From Fluviicola sp. (GTDB lineage Bacteria > Bacteroidota > Bacteroidia > Flavobacteriales_D > Crocinitomicaceae): a stretch of DNA of 64,000 nt. The translations under genes were made by a program, and so were the position numbers. The first letter of the stretch is position 1. Each line of letters starts with the position of its first letter. The notes under the pieces are model-generated. The model saw only the letters and a list, made by a program, of their open reading frames with translations, was not told the origin of the DNA and did no database searches. Shown one piece after another: positions 1 to 8,489 of the stretch. The DNA is taken from contig NVXV01000003.1 in assembly GCA_002734085.1 (NCBI GenBank), forward strand, positions 1 through 64,000. The letters run 5' to 3'.

Positions 1-80
1 GCTATAAACTAAATCGCAGGTACTTTGGTGAGAAGGTTTTCGATAGATTAACGTTAGCCGTTGCTAAATCCTACTGGTAA
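1..80 (+). CDS. C-terminal fragment of an unidentified protein (5' end outside window)
   Basis: An open frame enters from the left edge and ends at TAA 78-80. It encodes about 25 residues ending FGEKVFDRLTLAVAKSYW. The segment is basic and amphipathic and is followed by a strong terminator at 111-144, which supports it being the true end of a plus-strand gene. The fragment is too short to assign to a family. Bacteroidota genes beside recQ vary, so the context does not help. Confidence 0.45.
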   Translation, partial: YKLNRRYFGEKVFDRLTLAVAKSYW

Positions 81-110
81 CATTTGGGGGAATCAAAATA
101 TTTATAGAAG

Positions 111-144
111 GCCTGTTGAAAAATTTCAACAGGCTTTCTTTTTT
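111..144 (+). terminator. Rho-independent terminator
   Basis: The arms GCCTGTTGAA (111-120) and TTCAACAGGC (125-134) form a perfect 10-bp stem with a 4-nt loop, followed by TTTCTTTTTT. It lies 30 bp after the stop of the left-edge fragment and 155 bp before recQ, so it separates the two transcription units. Confidence 0.85.
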
Positions 145-299
145 AATCATCAATACTTTTCAAATCTTATCCAAAAAGAATAACAGTTCATCTATTATTT
201 AACGACTTATGACGAGTTCACGAGAATTCTTCACAATTTTAATGTAAATTAGTGTAGCTTTTTTTTGTATATTTATAAGTGTAAATTGAATAATTCTAT

Positions 300-2489
300 A
301 TGGCTGTTAAAGAAATGACTGAATTGAACCAAGCGCTACGTAAATATTTTGGCTATGATCAATTTAGAGGAGATCAGGAGAAAATCATTACGAATATTTT
401 AGCAGGCAATAATACTTTTGTCATTATGCCAACCGGAGGAGGTAAATCCATGTGTTATCAATTGCCAGCTCTACTCTCTGAAGGAACGGCAATTATTGTT
501 TCACCTTTGATCGCTTTAATGAAGAATCAAGTGGATGCTATACGAAATGTAAGCGAAGATGATTCAGTAGCTCATGTACTTAACAGCTCATTGTCTAAGA
601 CTGAATCCAACAAAGTGAAAGCAGATATTACAGCGGGTAAAACAAAGCTCTTATACGTTGCTCCTGAGTCTTTAACAAAACAAGCCAATATAGATTTCTT
701 TACATCAGTTAAAATTTCATTTTTCGCGATAGACGAAGCGCATTGTATTTCAGAATGGGGTCACGACTTCAGACCTGAGTATAGAAGATTAAGAGAAATT
801 TTCGAAGCGATTTCAAATGTTCCAATTATTGCACTAACAGCAACGGCAACACCAAAGGTTCAACAAGACATTCAGAAAAATCTGAATATGGTTGACGCCA
901 AAGTATTCAAAGCTTCTTTTAATCGAGATAATCTTTACTATGAGGTTCGACCAAAGAAAAATGTTGAGAAAGAGATTATAAAATACATACGTAAACGGAA
1001 AGGTCAGTCTGGAATAATATATTGTCTGTCCCGTAAAAAAGTAGAACAACTTGCCGAAATATTACGAGTAAATGGTATCAATGCTTTGGCTTATCATGCA
1101 GGAATGGATGCGTCGACCCGTGGAAAACATCAAGATATGTTTTTGATGGAAGATGTCGACGTAATTGTTGCTACCATTGCCTTTGGTATGGGTATCGATA
1201 AGCCCGATGTTCGTTTCGTCATACACCATGATATTCCAAAATCGCTTGAAAGCTACTACCAAGAGACTGGTCGCGCTGGTCGTGATGGTGGTGTTGGTGA
1301 ATGTGTTGCATTCTATGCGTATAAGGATATCGAGAAATTAGAAAAATTCCTTCAAGGAAAACCAGTCGCAGAACAAGAAGTTGGTCGTCAACTACTCTTT
1401 GAAATTGTTTCCTATGCAGAAACTTCAATTTGTAGAAGAAAATATTTACTCCACTACTTTGGTGAAGAATACGATGCTTCAAATTGTTCTGATATGTGTG
1501 ATAATTGTCGGAACCCTAAGGAAAAAACGGAAGGAAAAGACGACGTTGTTAAATTATTACATTCTGTAAATGAACTCAAGGAAATGCAGCGCGCAAATCA
1601 TATTTGCTCCTTTTTAGCTGGTGAAGAAACTACTGAGATAAAATCTTATCGTCACGATCAATTGCCTCACTTTGCTTCTGGTAAAGATAAAGACAAAACG
1701 TTTTGGAATGCCGTTATTCGTCAATGTCTCGTTTCCGGATTACTCTCAAAGGATATTGAGACTTACGGTATTATAAAAATGACTAATCGAGGTGAGGAAT
1801 TTCTAAAAAATCCAGTATCCTTCACTTTAGTTAAAGAGCATGACTATAGTTTAGATAGCGATGAAGACATCGTTACTTCAACTGGTTCAAAAGATGCTTT
1901 TGATGAAGTACTCTATCAGGCATTGTTAGATTTAAGAAAACAAATTTCAAAAGAAAAAGACATTCCGCCTTTTGTGATTTTCCAAGAAGGAAGCTTAAAA
2001 GATATGTCTTTTCAATATCCTATTACAGCTGAAGAGTTGACAAATATTCAAGGTGTTGGTCAAGGTAAAGCAAGAAGATATGGATCTCCATTTCTATCAT
2101 TGATCAAAAGCTATGTTGAGGAAAATGAAATTGAGCGTCCACAAGATATGGTGGTTAAATCACTTGTCAACAAATCAGGATTAAAAGTTCAATTGATTCA
2201 AAATATTGATAGAAAACTTCCTCTCGAAGACATCGGTAAATCTCAAGGTAAGTCAATGGATGAAATTATTGAGGAAATTGAAATGATTGTAAACTCTGGA
2301 ACAAGGGTAAATATAAATTATTATCTCGATGAGATTTTAGATGAAGATAACCAAGAGGAAATTTATGATTATTTCTCTGAAGCTGAAACAGATTCCTTAA
2401 AAGAGGCCTACGATGAATTTGATGGCGACTATACAGAAGAGGAATTGCGTCTTATGCGAATTAAATTTATGTCCGAAATGGCGAATTAA
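300..2489 (+). CDS. recQ: ATP-dependent DNA helicase RecQ
   Basis: A 729-residue superfamily 2 helicase that unwinds DNA 3'-5' in recombination and fork repair. Visible motifs are Walker A PTGGGKS (about 44-50), the DEAH box IDEAHCISEWGHDFRPEY (about 144-161), motif VI ETGRAGRDG, and a zinc-binding cysteine set beginning CRRKYLLHYFGEE and ending CSDMCDNC. An RQC winged-helix region follows, then an HRDC-like segment (about 540-615, including LTNIQGVGQGKARRYG). An extra acidic helical tail of about 110 residues is usual in Bacteroidota RecQ, which are longer than the E. coli protein (about 610). The start is ATG at 300. It is separated from arsM by 68 bp, so it is probably its own unit. Confidence 0.97.
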   Translation: MAVKEMTELNQALRKYFGYDQFRGDQEKIITNILAGNNTFVIMPTGGGKSMCYQLPALLSEGTAIIVSPLIALMKNQVDAIRNVSEDDSVAHVLNSSLSKTESNKVKADITAGKTKLLYVAPESLTKQANIDFFTSVKISFFAIDEAHCISEWGHDFRPEYRRLREIFEAISNVPIIALTATATPKVQQDIQKNLNMVDAKVFKASFNRDNLYYEVRPKKNVEKEIIKYIRKRKGQSGIIYCLSRKKVEQLAEILRVNGINALAYHAGMDASTRGKHQDMFLMEDVDVIVATIAFGMGIDKPDVRFVIHHDIPKSLESYYQETGRAGRDGGVGECVAFYAYKDIEKLEKFLQGKPVAEQEVGRQLLFEIVSYAETSICRRKYLLHYFGEEYDASNCSDMCDNCRNPKEKTEGKDDVVKLLHSVNELKEMQRANHICSFLAGEETTEIKSYRHDQLPHFASGKDKDKTFWNAVIRQCLVSGLLSKDIETYGIIKMTNRGEEFLKNPVSFTLVKEHDYSLDSDEDIVTSTGSKDAFDEVLYQALLDLRKQISKEKDIPPFVIFQEGSLKDMSFQYPITAEELTNIQGVGQGKARRYGSPFLSLIKSYVEENEIERPQDMVVKSLVNKSGLKVQLIQNIDRKLPLEDIGKSQGKSMDEIIEEIEMIVNSGTRVNINYYLDEILDEDNQEEIYDYFSEAETDSLKEAYDEFDGDYTEEELRLMRIKFMSEMAN

Positions 2490-2557
2490 TTAAATCCAAT
2501 TGTAAGGTTTTCTTCGTATCTTCGTAAATACTTCAAACAACTAAAGAATTTTAAATT

Positions 2558-3613
2558 ATGTCAGAAATACATGAAAGTGTACAGGATTATTATGGTAAAG
2601 AACTTACTCAATCCGAAGATTTAAAGACAAATGCTTGTTGCACAATAGATGCGCCACCAAAGCATATAATGGATGCATTAAACTTAGTTCATGATGAAGT
2701 TCAAGCGAAATACTATGGTTGTGGTTTGACAATACCAAATGAACTTGATGGATTAAGGATCCTGGATTTAGGCTCTGGTAGTGGACGAGATTGTTATATC
2801 ACGGCAAAACTGGTAGGTGAAAAAGGAGAAGTTGTTGGAGTAGACATGACCGATGAACAATTGGATGTAGCAAATAAACACATTGATTACCACACCGAAA
2901 AATTCGGCTACAAAAAATCAAATGTGAGTTTTGTGAAAGGAAACATTGAAAAACTTGATGAGCTTCCATTTGAACCAGGGAGTTTTGATTTAATTATATC
3001 TAATTGCGTTATTAACTTGGCCTCTGATAAAGACAAAGTATTGAAAGATGCATTCAACTTGTTGAAACCAGGTGGAGAGATGTATTTCTCCGATGTGTAT
3101 TCTGATCAAAGGATACCACAAAATCTTCAACAAGACCAAGTTCTTTGGGGTGAATGTTTAAGTGGAGCACTTTACTGGAATGATTTTCTACGCGCATCTA
3201 AGAATGCTGGTTTTACCGATCCAAGATCAGTAGAAAGTAAGCCAATAACGATAGAAAACAGTGAATTAGAAGCAAAGGTTGGGAATATAAAATTCTTCTC
3301 TGTTACTTACCGTCTCTTTAAAATAAATGGATTAGAAAGCGATTGTGAAGACTATGGTCAGGCTGTAAAGTATAAAGGATCTATTGACACGCATATTCAT
3401 GCATTTGATTTAGATGACCATCACCACTTCCCTACAGGGAAAGTAATGAGTGTATGTGGTAACACTTATAAAATGCTTCATGACACAAGATATAAACGTC
3501 ATTTTGAATTTTACGGAGATTGGTCCACACATTACGGAATTTTTGAAGGTTGCGGTGGAGCAATGCCATTTGCGGAAAACAACAACTCACCTGAAGCAGG
3601 GAGCTGTTGTTAA
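2558..3613 (+). CDS. arsM: Arsenite methyltransferase-like SAM-dependent methyltransferase
   Basis: A 351-residue class I methyltransferase. The SAM site reads ILDLGSGSGRDCY (68-80), with the acidic residue of VVGVDMT after strand 2. The three cysteines expected for As(III) binding in ArsM are present: YYGCG (Cys55), SNCVINL (Cys150) and WGECLSGAL (Cys200). There is also a Cys-Cys pair at 27-28. The last ~90 residues hold His/Cys-rich stretches (DDHHHF, EGCGGAM and a terminal GSCC) that look metal- or metalloid-binding. No arsR, arsB or arsC homologue is adjacent, so the arsenic role rests on the protein sequence alone. TATCTTCG upstream is a plausible -7 box. The gene converges on the next one with 17 bp between stops. 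Confidence 0.85.
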   Translation: MSEIHESVQDYYGKELTQSEDLKTNACCTIDAPPKHIMDALNLVHDEVQAKYYGCGLTIPNELDGLRILDLGSGSGRDCYITAKLVGEKGEVVGVDMTDEQLDVANKHIDYHTEKFGYKKSNVSFVKGNIEKLDELPFEPGSFDLIISNCVINLASDKDKVLKDAFNLLKPGGEMYFSDVYSDQRIPQNLQQDQVLWGECLSGALYWNDFLRASKNAGFTDPRSVESKPITIENSELEAKVGNIKFFSVTYRLFKINGLESDCEDYGQAVKYKGSIDTHIHAFDLDDHHHFPTGKVMSVCGNTYKMLHDTRYKRHFEFYGDWSTHYGIFEGCGGAMPFAENNNSPEAGSCC

Positions 3614-3630
3614 CCAATACTATATAAATA

Positions 3631-4269
3631 TTAAATATTGGTAAGTGCTAGACCGATTTCAGTTTGGCCTTCCAATATTTCTACTTCCTTATTTTTTAAA
3701 ATATCTGAGTTAAGACTCTGAACGATAACCTTAGCAACATCATTTCTAGGTATCTTTCCTGATTTATTCAATCTTTCCTTAGCTTGAATCTCGCTTTTAC
3801 CTTCGTCGTTTGTAAGCATTCCAGGTTTTATTATTGAATAGGTTAACCCACTAGATTTTAGATACTCATCTGCTGCTTTTTTAGATTTCAGGTATTGCTT
3901 TAGTGAAGGAATTGAATCAGGTTGATCAGTTCCCATACTGCTCAACATAACAAATTTTTCTACGTTTGAGTCTACACTTGCATCTATTAATGATTTAGCT
4001 CCATTTTCATCAATATCTACTGTTTTTTGATCACTCGTATCACCTCCAGATCCCGCAGCAAATACGACCTCATCCATACCTTTTACAACACCTGACAACT
4101 CTTTTTCGAGATCACCAATCACTGTTGATATATTTTGTTCTTCGAAGTAAGGGATTTGTGTTTCTTTCCTAACCATAGCAACTGGTTCATAACCTTCCTT
4201 ATCTTTAAGAATTGAAACTATCTGTCTTCCTGTTTGTCCATTCGCTCCTGCAACTAATACTTTCTTCAT
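3631..4269 (-). CDS. NAD(P)-binding Rossmann protein, atypical SDR (NmrA/HSCARG-like)
   Basis: A 212-residue protein with the nucleotide-binding motif GANGQTG at residues 8-14. Family features include VVFAAGSGGDTSDQKT and the YLKSSGLTYSIIKPGML segment typical of atypical short-chain dehydrogenases that bind NAD(P) and often act as redox sensors or isomerases. No catalytic YxxxK is clear. The start is ATG at 4269. An in-frame codon 27 bp upstream would add nine residues before the Rossmann strand and is unlikely. Substrate unknown. Confidence 0.85.
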   Translation of the reverse strand: MKKVLVAGANGQTGRQIVSILKDKEGYEPVAMVRKETQIPYFEEQNISTVIGDLEKELSGVVKGMDEVVFAAGSGGDTSDQKTVDIDENGAKSLIDASVDSNVEKFVMLSSMGTDQPDSIPSLKQYLKSKKAADEYLKSSGLTYSIIKPGMLTNDEGKSEIQAKERLNKSGKIPRNDVAKVIVQSLNSDILKNKEVEILEGQTEIGLALTNI

Positions 4270-4407
4270 GTTATTGTCTTTTTTGGTTCTATACAAAGAA
4301 CACCATGAATTTGGATTTGTTGAACAAGTCGTGTTAAGAAATTAAAAAATGAAGTTATAATTCTTTTTAATAAATTATCAAACCTAAAAACTATGAAATG
4401 TGACTTT

Positions 4408-5595
4408 CTACAAACAAGCCATAACCATCATTTGCATACCAATTTTTAGCGATTCAGGATCTATATCAAATCTTGAGTTATGGACACCATGGACAATTCC
4501 TTTTTCTTCATTACGCACACCAATTCTATAAAAGCATGTTGGCACTTCCTGCGCATAAAAGGAAAAATCTTCTGCAGTCAATCGAATTGGCAAGTCTTCA
4601 ACATTTTCGTTACCTAACCAGTCTTTCGCTTTTGATGTGAATTTTCTAGTAAGCTCAATATCATTTTTCAAAAACGGATACCCTTTACTAATCGTGACCT
4701 CTGCTCTACCGCCATGAGCTAAAGCAATGTGTTCTGCCTGTCTTTTAATACGCTCTAAAGCATCCGCACGCCATTCTTCATTCATTGTTCTAAACGTTCC
4801 TTTTAAATGCACTTTTGACGGCACAACATTCGTTGCTCCTAAACCTTCAAAGTGACCGAAGTTTAAAACACAAGGTATTTTTGGATCGCATTGTCGACTA
4901 ACAATTTGTTGTAATGATGTCACAATTTCTGCTCCAATAAGAATAGAGTCAATTGTTTGGTGTGGAGTAGCACCGTGTCCACCTTTACCGTGAATATCTA
5001 TGTAAACCTCATCACATGAGGCCATGTACAATCCTTCTTTTACACCCACTTTTCCTACAGGCATATCAGGAAAAACATGCAAAGCGTACATTTCTTTTAC
5101 TTTTGGGTTTTCTAAGCAACCTGCCTTTATCATTAAACTAGCTCCCCCTGGATTCTTTTCTTCACCTGGTTGAAAAATGAGTTTAACAGGATGTTCCAAT
5201 TCGTCTTTTAATTCGAATAAAATCTCAGCAGCACCAAGTAATATGGATGTATGCACATCATGCCCACACGCATGCATCACACCATGATTTTTAGACTTAT
5301 AAGGCACATCGTTTTCTTCAATTATAGGTAAGGCGTCTATATCTGCTCTGAGTCCTATGCACTCATCATTTTCTGAATGATGTTTGCCTCTTATAATCGC
5401 AACAACACCTGTATCAGCAATTTTAGCTTCGTAAGGAATACCTATTTGAGTTAACTGCTTCGTGATATAATCCATTGTATCATTCTCTTCGTAAGATAGC
5501 TCTGGATTCATGTGTAAATGTTCACGGTAACCGCGTACCTTTTCAAACAATTTTTCGGAATGCGATTGTATTTTCTCTTTGAGTTGTTGGTTCAT
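4408..5595 (-). CDS. M20-family amidohydrolase (N-acyl-amino-acid hydrolase type)
   Basis: A 395-residue metallopeptidase of the M20D type, which hydrolyses N-acyl or indole-acetyl amino acids. Metal ligands and catalytic residues are visible in HACGHDVHTS (108-117, including Cys110 and His112) and FQPGEEKNPGGA (the GEE pair at 144-146). The dimerisation region contains GKGGHGATPHQTID, and a late zinc-ligand region reads LTAEDFSFY. Length is normal. It starts with ATG at 5595, preceded by the purine-rich stretch AAGAAAGGA. It is divergent from the next gene. The exact acyl-amino-acid substrate cannot be read from sequence. Confidence 0.93.
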   Translation of the reverse strand: MNQQLKEKIQSHSEKLFEKVRGYREHLHMNPELSYEENDTMDYITKQLTQIGIPYEAKIADTGVVAIIRGKHHSENDECIGLRADIDALPIIEENDVPYKSKNHGVMHACGHDVHTSILLGAAEILFELKDELEHPVKLIFQPGEEKNPGGASLMIKAGCLENPKVKEMYALHVFPDMPVGKVGVKEGLYMASCDEVYIDIHGKGGHGATPHQTIDSILIGAEIVTSLQQIVSRQCDPKIPCVLNFGHFEGLGATNVVPSKVHLKGTFRTMNEEWRADALERIKRQAEHIALAHGGRAEVTISKGYPFLKNDIELTRKFTSKAKDWLGNENVEDLPIRLTAEDFSFYAQEVPTCFYRIGVRNEEKGIVHGVHNSRFDIDPESLKIGMQMMVMACL

Positions 5596-5752
5596 TATAT
5601 TCCTTTCTTGATTATTGTAACTAAATTAACTATAAATAAATGAAAGGTGATAGTATAATAAGAAAAAACATAAGTAACCAGATGCAGAACCCTATTTATT
5701 CACTAGACGAGAATCATTATCAACAAAGTTTTTATTCGCCAATCTCATTAGT

Positions 5753-5760
5753 TAACTTTG
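5753..5760 (+). promoter_or_regulatory. Bacteroidota -7 promoter element
   Basis: TAACTTTG matches the consensus TAnnTTTG exactly and ends 16 nt before the ATG at 5777. No clear TTG is seen at the expected upstream spacing, so only the -7 half is supported. Confidence 0.6.
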
Positions 5761-5776
5761 CCCTAAAATAATTAAA

Positions 5777-6415
5777 ATGCAAATAGTTCAATTCACATTT
5801 AACCCACTTCAAGAAAACACGTTAGTTGTTGTAGATGCTAATAAAAATGCCGTTGTGATCGATCCTGGGTGTTATTTTCGAGAAGAAAAAGAGCATTTGG
5901 CCAATTTTATTGCAAAAAATGAATTGAAAGTTCTCGCTTTACTCAATACTCACGCTCATTTAGACCATATAATGGGTAATGCTTTTGTTAAGGAAGAGTA
6001 TGGGGTGGATTTGTATTTGCACGAATTAGATGTTCCTACTTTAAAAATGGGTGAGCAAAGTGCACATGTATATGGTTTAGATCAATTTGAAAGTTCTCCC
6101 TTACCAGATAAGTACTTAGAAGAAGGTCAAAAATTAAAATTTGGGGATATTTCCTTTGATGTAATATTCGGACCTGGACATGCTCCAGGACACGTCGCTT
6201 TTTATAATGAGGCGCAGGGAATCTTAATCAATGGCGATATTTTATTTAAGGGAAGCTATGGTCGTGTAGATCTTCCAGGCGGAAATCTTGAGGAACTTAA
6301 GCACTCGATTACTCAAAAACTATTTAAATTACCAGAAAACACAGTTGTTTACTGTGGGCATGGTCCGCAAACAACAATAGGAGCTGAAAAGGGCTCAAAC
6401 CCAATTCTTTGGTAA
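5777..6415 (+). CDS. Metallo-beta-lactamase-fold hydrolase (glyoxalase II-like, YcbL type)
   Basis: A 212-residue MBL-fold enzyme. The metal-binding motif THAHLDH lies at 58-64. Further ligands are expected in GPGHAPGHV and GDILFKGSYGRVDLPGGN, with the last His in YCGHGPQTTIG. Short single-domain members of this family hydrolyse thioesters such as S-lactoylglutathione-like substrates. They lack the C-terminal substrate domain of classical glyoxalase II, as this one does. It ends 10 bp from the convergent next gene. Confidence 0.92.
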   Translation: MQIVQFTFNPLQENTLVVVDANKNAVVIDPGCYFREEKEHLANFIAKNELKVLALLNTHAHLDHIMGNAFVKEEYGVDLYLHELDVPTLKMGEQSAHVYGLDQFESSPLPDKYLEEGQKLKFGDISFDVIFGPGHAPGHVAFYNEAQGILINGDILFKGSYGRVDLPGGNLEELKHSITQKLFKLPENTVVYCGHGPQTTIGAEKGSNPILW

Positions 6416-6425
6416 GAATGTGATA

Positions 6426-7982
6426 CTAAGAAGCTTGAGCTAAAAACGACTCTCTTTTAATCACTTTAAATGATTGTTTCTTAAGTTTTGATTTTAGCCA
6501 AGATTTAAAATCAAAGTATTCGAGCGCCACAGATTCGAAGGGGTCATTTGCTATTTCTTCAATATCTTTTTCAATATCAGCAAAAATTTGTTCGACTTCA
6601 AAACGATCAGTGGCATTGGATATTTTTCTAATTTGCTTAAGGAATATCGTTTCGAACTTATAGCTACGATCGCGCTTTTTAAGGAAACGCATTGTACTTT
6701 TCAACGCATAAGGTAATAATTGGTCATTATTTAGTTCAAAATGAATAATTAAGTTCAATATTTGGGCAAAAGCAATAATATCTTCCTTCTCGTCAAGTTC
6801 AGAATCGTTGAGAACATTATTTACCCAGCAGAGACTTTTATTGTAATCATCCACACCAAAGAATGCAACAGCTAAATTGAAAGACAGATAGGCCTTTCTC
6901 AACGGTGTTATTGCATCTTCGTACAGTCGGAAACCCTCTTTTATAATTGGTTCTAAAACAATAGCTTTTTCAAACTCTGCTCTATGTATATGTATCATCA
7001 ACTCTATACTATTGATACTAGAAAACAACTTAATATCTAAATCTTCACTTGAATTAATTTTATATTCCTGTTTGAATGATTTTAGTTCTTTTAAGTATTG
7101 ATGTACATTTTTATAATTACCATTCGCAGTCTCTAGATGAATAATATTGGTCAATATAGAGAAATACTTGTTTGGAACGGATTGGATTGCTTTTGAAGTA
7201 TTCTTCATTAAGCTTAAATTTTTCTCCATAAACTTGAGAGACATCTTAGCATCAAGAATTGCAAAATAGTAAGCGCTTTCAAAGTGATTTGTTAGGTATT
7301 CAACTTCAAACCCCATTGTTTTTGGCTTTTTGAGCTTTCGATAGGATAGAAAAATAGATTTGAAAACTTCTAGGTCGGCGTCAGATCTGGATTTTCCTTT
7401 TCTATTCATGTGGTTGAATAACTTACTCTTCAAGAACCATAATTCATCATAGTAATGAATTTGTAAATGATTTTCTTGATCCTTTAATCGTATTTCTTCC
7501 AACTCTTTTAAATCATGATTTTTATATCCCTCCGTTTCGATTATTTTCTTTTGTTGAATAGCTATTTCTTGGATTAAAATATCGCGATTATGTTTTTTAG
7601 CCAATTTCTCTGCACTCTTCAATTGTCGTTTAGCGTGATCATACAATCCCTTATTATAAAGTATTTGTCCACCATGTAGTAGCTTATAAATTTGTGCATC
7701 AATAGAAGCTCCACTATGGAAACTGTCTAGAGATTTCATTACTTGATCATACAATCTATTTTTTGTTATCGAGAATTTATTCAAAAACGCCTCACCTTTG
7801 AAGTTGTCGTGAATCTCTTCGTCATTAAAAACTTCTTGTGACTCGATAAAATCAAAAATTCGGATATAATTATTTTCTTCGCCTATTGTATGTCGAGAAG
7901 CAAAAAGCTTAAAGTATCTTTTTTCACTTTTAGACATGCTACTTATAAGCTCGAATAACGCGGGAGATGCTTTCTTTGACAT
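6426..7982 (-). CDS. Conserved helical (TPR-like) protein of unknown function
   Basis: A 518-residue, lysine-rich and almost entirely helical protein without signal peptide or membrane segment, hence probably cytoplasmic. The N-terminus LISSMSKSEKRYFKLFASR resembles a family of Bacteroidota hypotheticals with that opening. The centre has weak TPR-like helical pairs (for example LYDHAKRQLKSAEKLAKKHN). No catalytic motif is visible. It begins with ATG at 7982 and stands alone, facing the MBL gene tail to tail. A scaffold or protein-protein interaction role is only a guess. Confidence 0.85.
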   Translation of the reverse strand: MSKKASPALFELISSMSKSEKRYFKLFASRHTIGEENNYIRIFDFIESQEVFNDEEIHDNFKGEAFLNKFSITKNRLYDQVMKSLDSFHSGASIDAQIYKLLHGGQILYNKGLYDHAKRQLKSAEKLAKKHNRDILIQEIAIQQKKIIETEGYKNHDLKELEEIRLKDQENHLQIHYYDELWFLKSKLFNHMNRKGKSRSDADLEVFKSIFLSYRKLKKPKTMGFEVEYLTNHFESAYYFAILDAKMSLKFMEKNLSLMKNTSKAIQSVPNKYFSILTNIIHLETANGNYKNVHQYLKELKSFKQEYKINSSEDLDIKLFSSINSIELMIHIHRAEFEKAIVLEPIIKEGFRLYEDAITPLRKAYLSFNLAVAFFGVDDYNKSLCWVNNVLNDSELDEKEDIIAFAQILNLIIHFELNNDQLLPYALKSTMRFLKKRDRSYKFETIFLKQIRKISNATDRFEVEQIFADIEKDIEEIANDPFESVALEYFDFKSWLKSKLKKQSFKVIKRESFLAQAS

Positions 7983-8153
7983 ATTGAATTAGTTTAGTTT
8001 CGAAATACTCAATACACTTCTTTAAAAGCGTATTAATATAAATGTAACTAAAAATAATAGGCGTAAAAAGATTAAAACTTGAATGGTTGATTTCATTGAT
8101 TGAGATGTAAACTTATTGAGTGTAATGTAATTAAATAGACAGGTATAAAAAAA

Positions 8154-8185
8154 TAAAAAAAAGCGTCATTTAAAAAATGACGCTT
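8154..8185 (-). terminator. Rho-independent terminator of the small lipoprotein gene
   Basis: AAGCGTCATTT (8161-8171) pairs with AAATGACGCTT (8175-8185) around a 3-nt loop. Read on the minus strand the stem is followed by a long T-run (8154-8162). It lies 25 bp beyond the stop at 8210. Confidence 0.88.
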
Positions 8186-8209
8186 CATATAAATATATTC
8201 TGTAAAGAA

Positions 8210-8434
8210 TTATCTTTTGGTTTTTTCATCCTCATCCTCATCGTGATTAGGATCTGTAATTGTATCAATAGGCCTTCCATTATCGTTATCATCAGACCCA
8301 GGATTCTTTAAAGCTTTTTCATTGCTAAAATCTGAAGCCGTTTGATCTGTAGTATTTGGACGTATATCTTCCTTTTGACACCCTACTACTAGGAGTATCA
8401 TTGATAAAGACAAGAAAATTACTAACTTTTTCAT
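8210..8434 (-). CDS. Small lipoprotein of unknown function
   Basis: About 74 residues. The signal sequence MKKLVIFLSLSMILLVVGC carries a lipobox (LVVGC) with the lipidated Cys at 19. The mature part is short, hydrophilic and strongly acidic, ending DPNHDEDEDEKTKR. An alternative ATG three codons upstream (8443) is possible. It has its own promoter inside the 3' end of the sensor gene and its own terminator, so it can be made independently of the two-component system. Function is not recognisable. Confidence 0.75.
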   Translation of the reverse strand: MKKLVIFLSLSMILLVVGCQKEDIRPNTTDQTASDFSNEKALKNPGSDDNDNGRPIDTITDPNHDEDEDEKTKR

Positions 8435-8457
8435 AACAAACATTTTAAGCTTACATC

Positions 8458-8489
8458 CAAATATACAACACTTTATCTGTTATTCCAAA
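8458..8489 (-). promoter_or_regulatory. Full Bacteroidota promoter (TTTG-N20-TATATTTG)
   Basis: On the minus strand TTTG (8486-8489) and TATATTTG (8458-8465) are spaced by 20 nt, matching the -33/-7 consensus. The -33 half lies within the last codons of the sensor kinase gene. It would drive the small lipoprotein. Confidence 0.75.
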
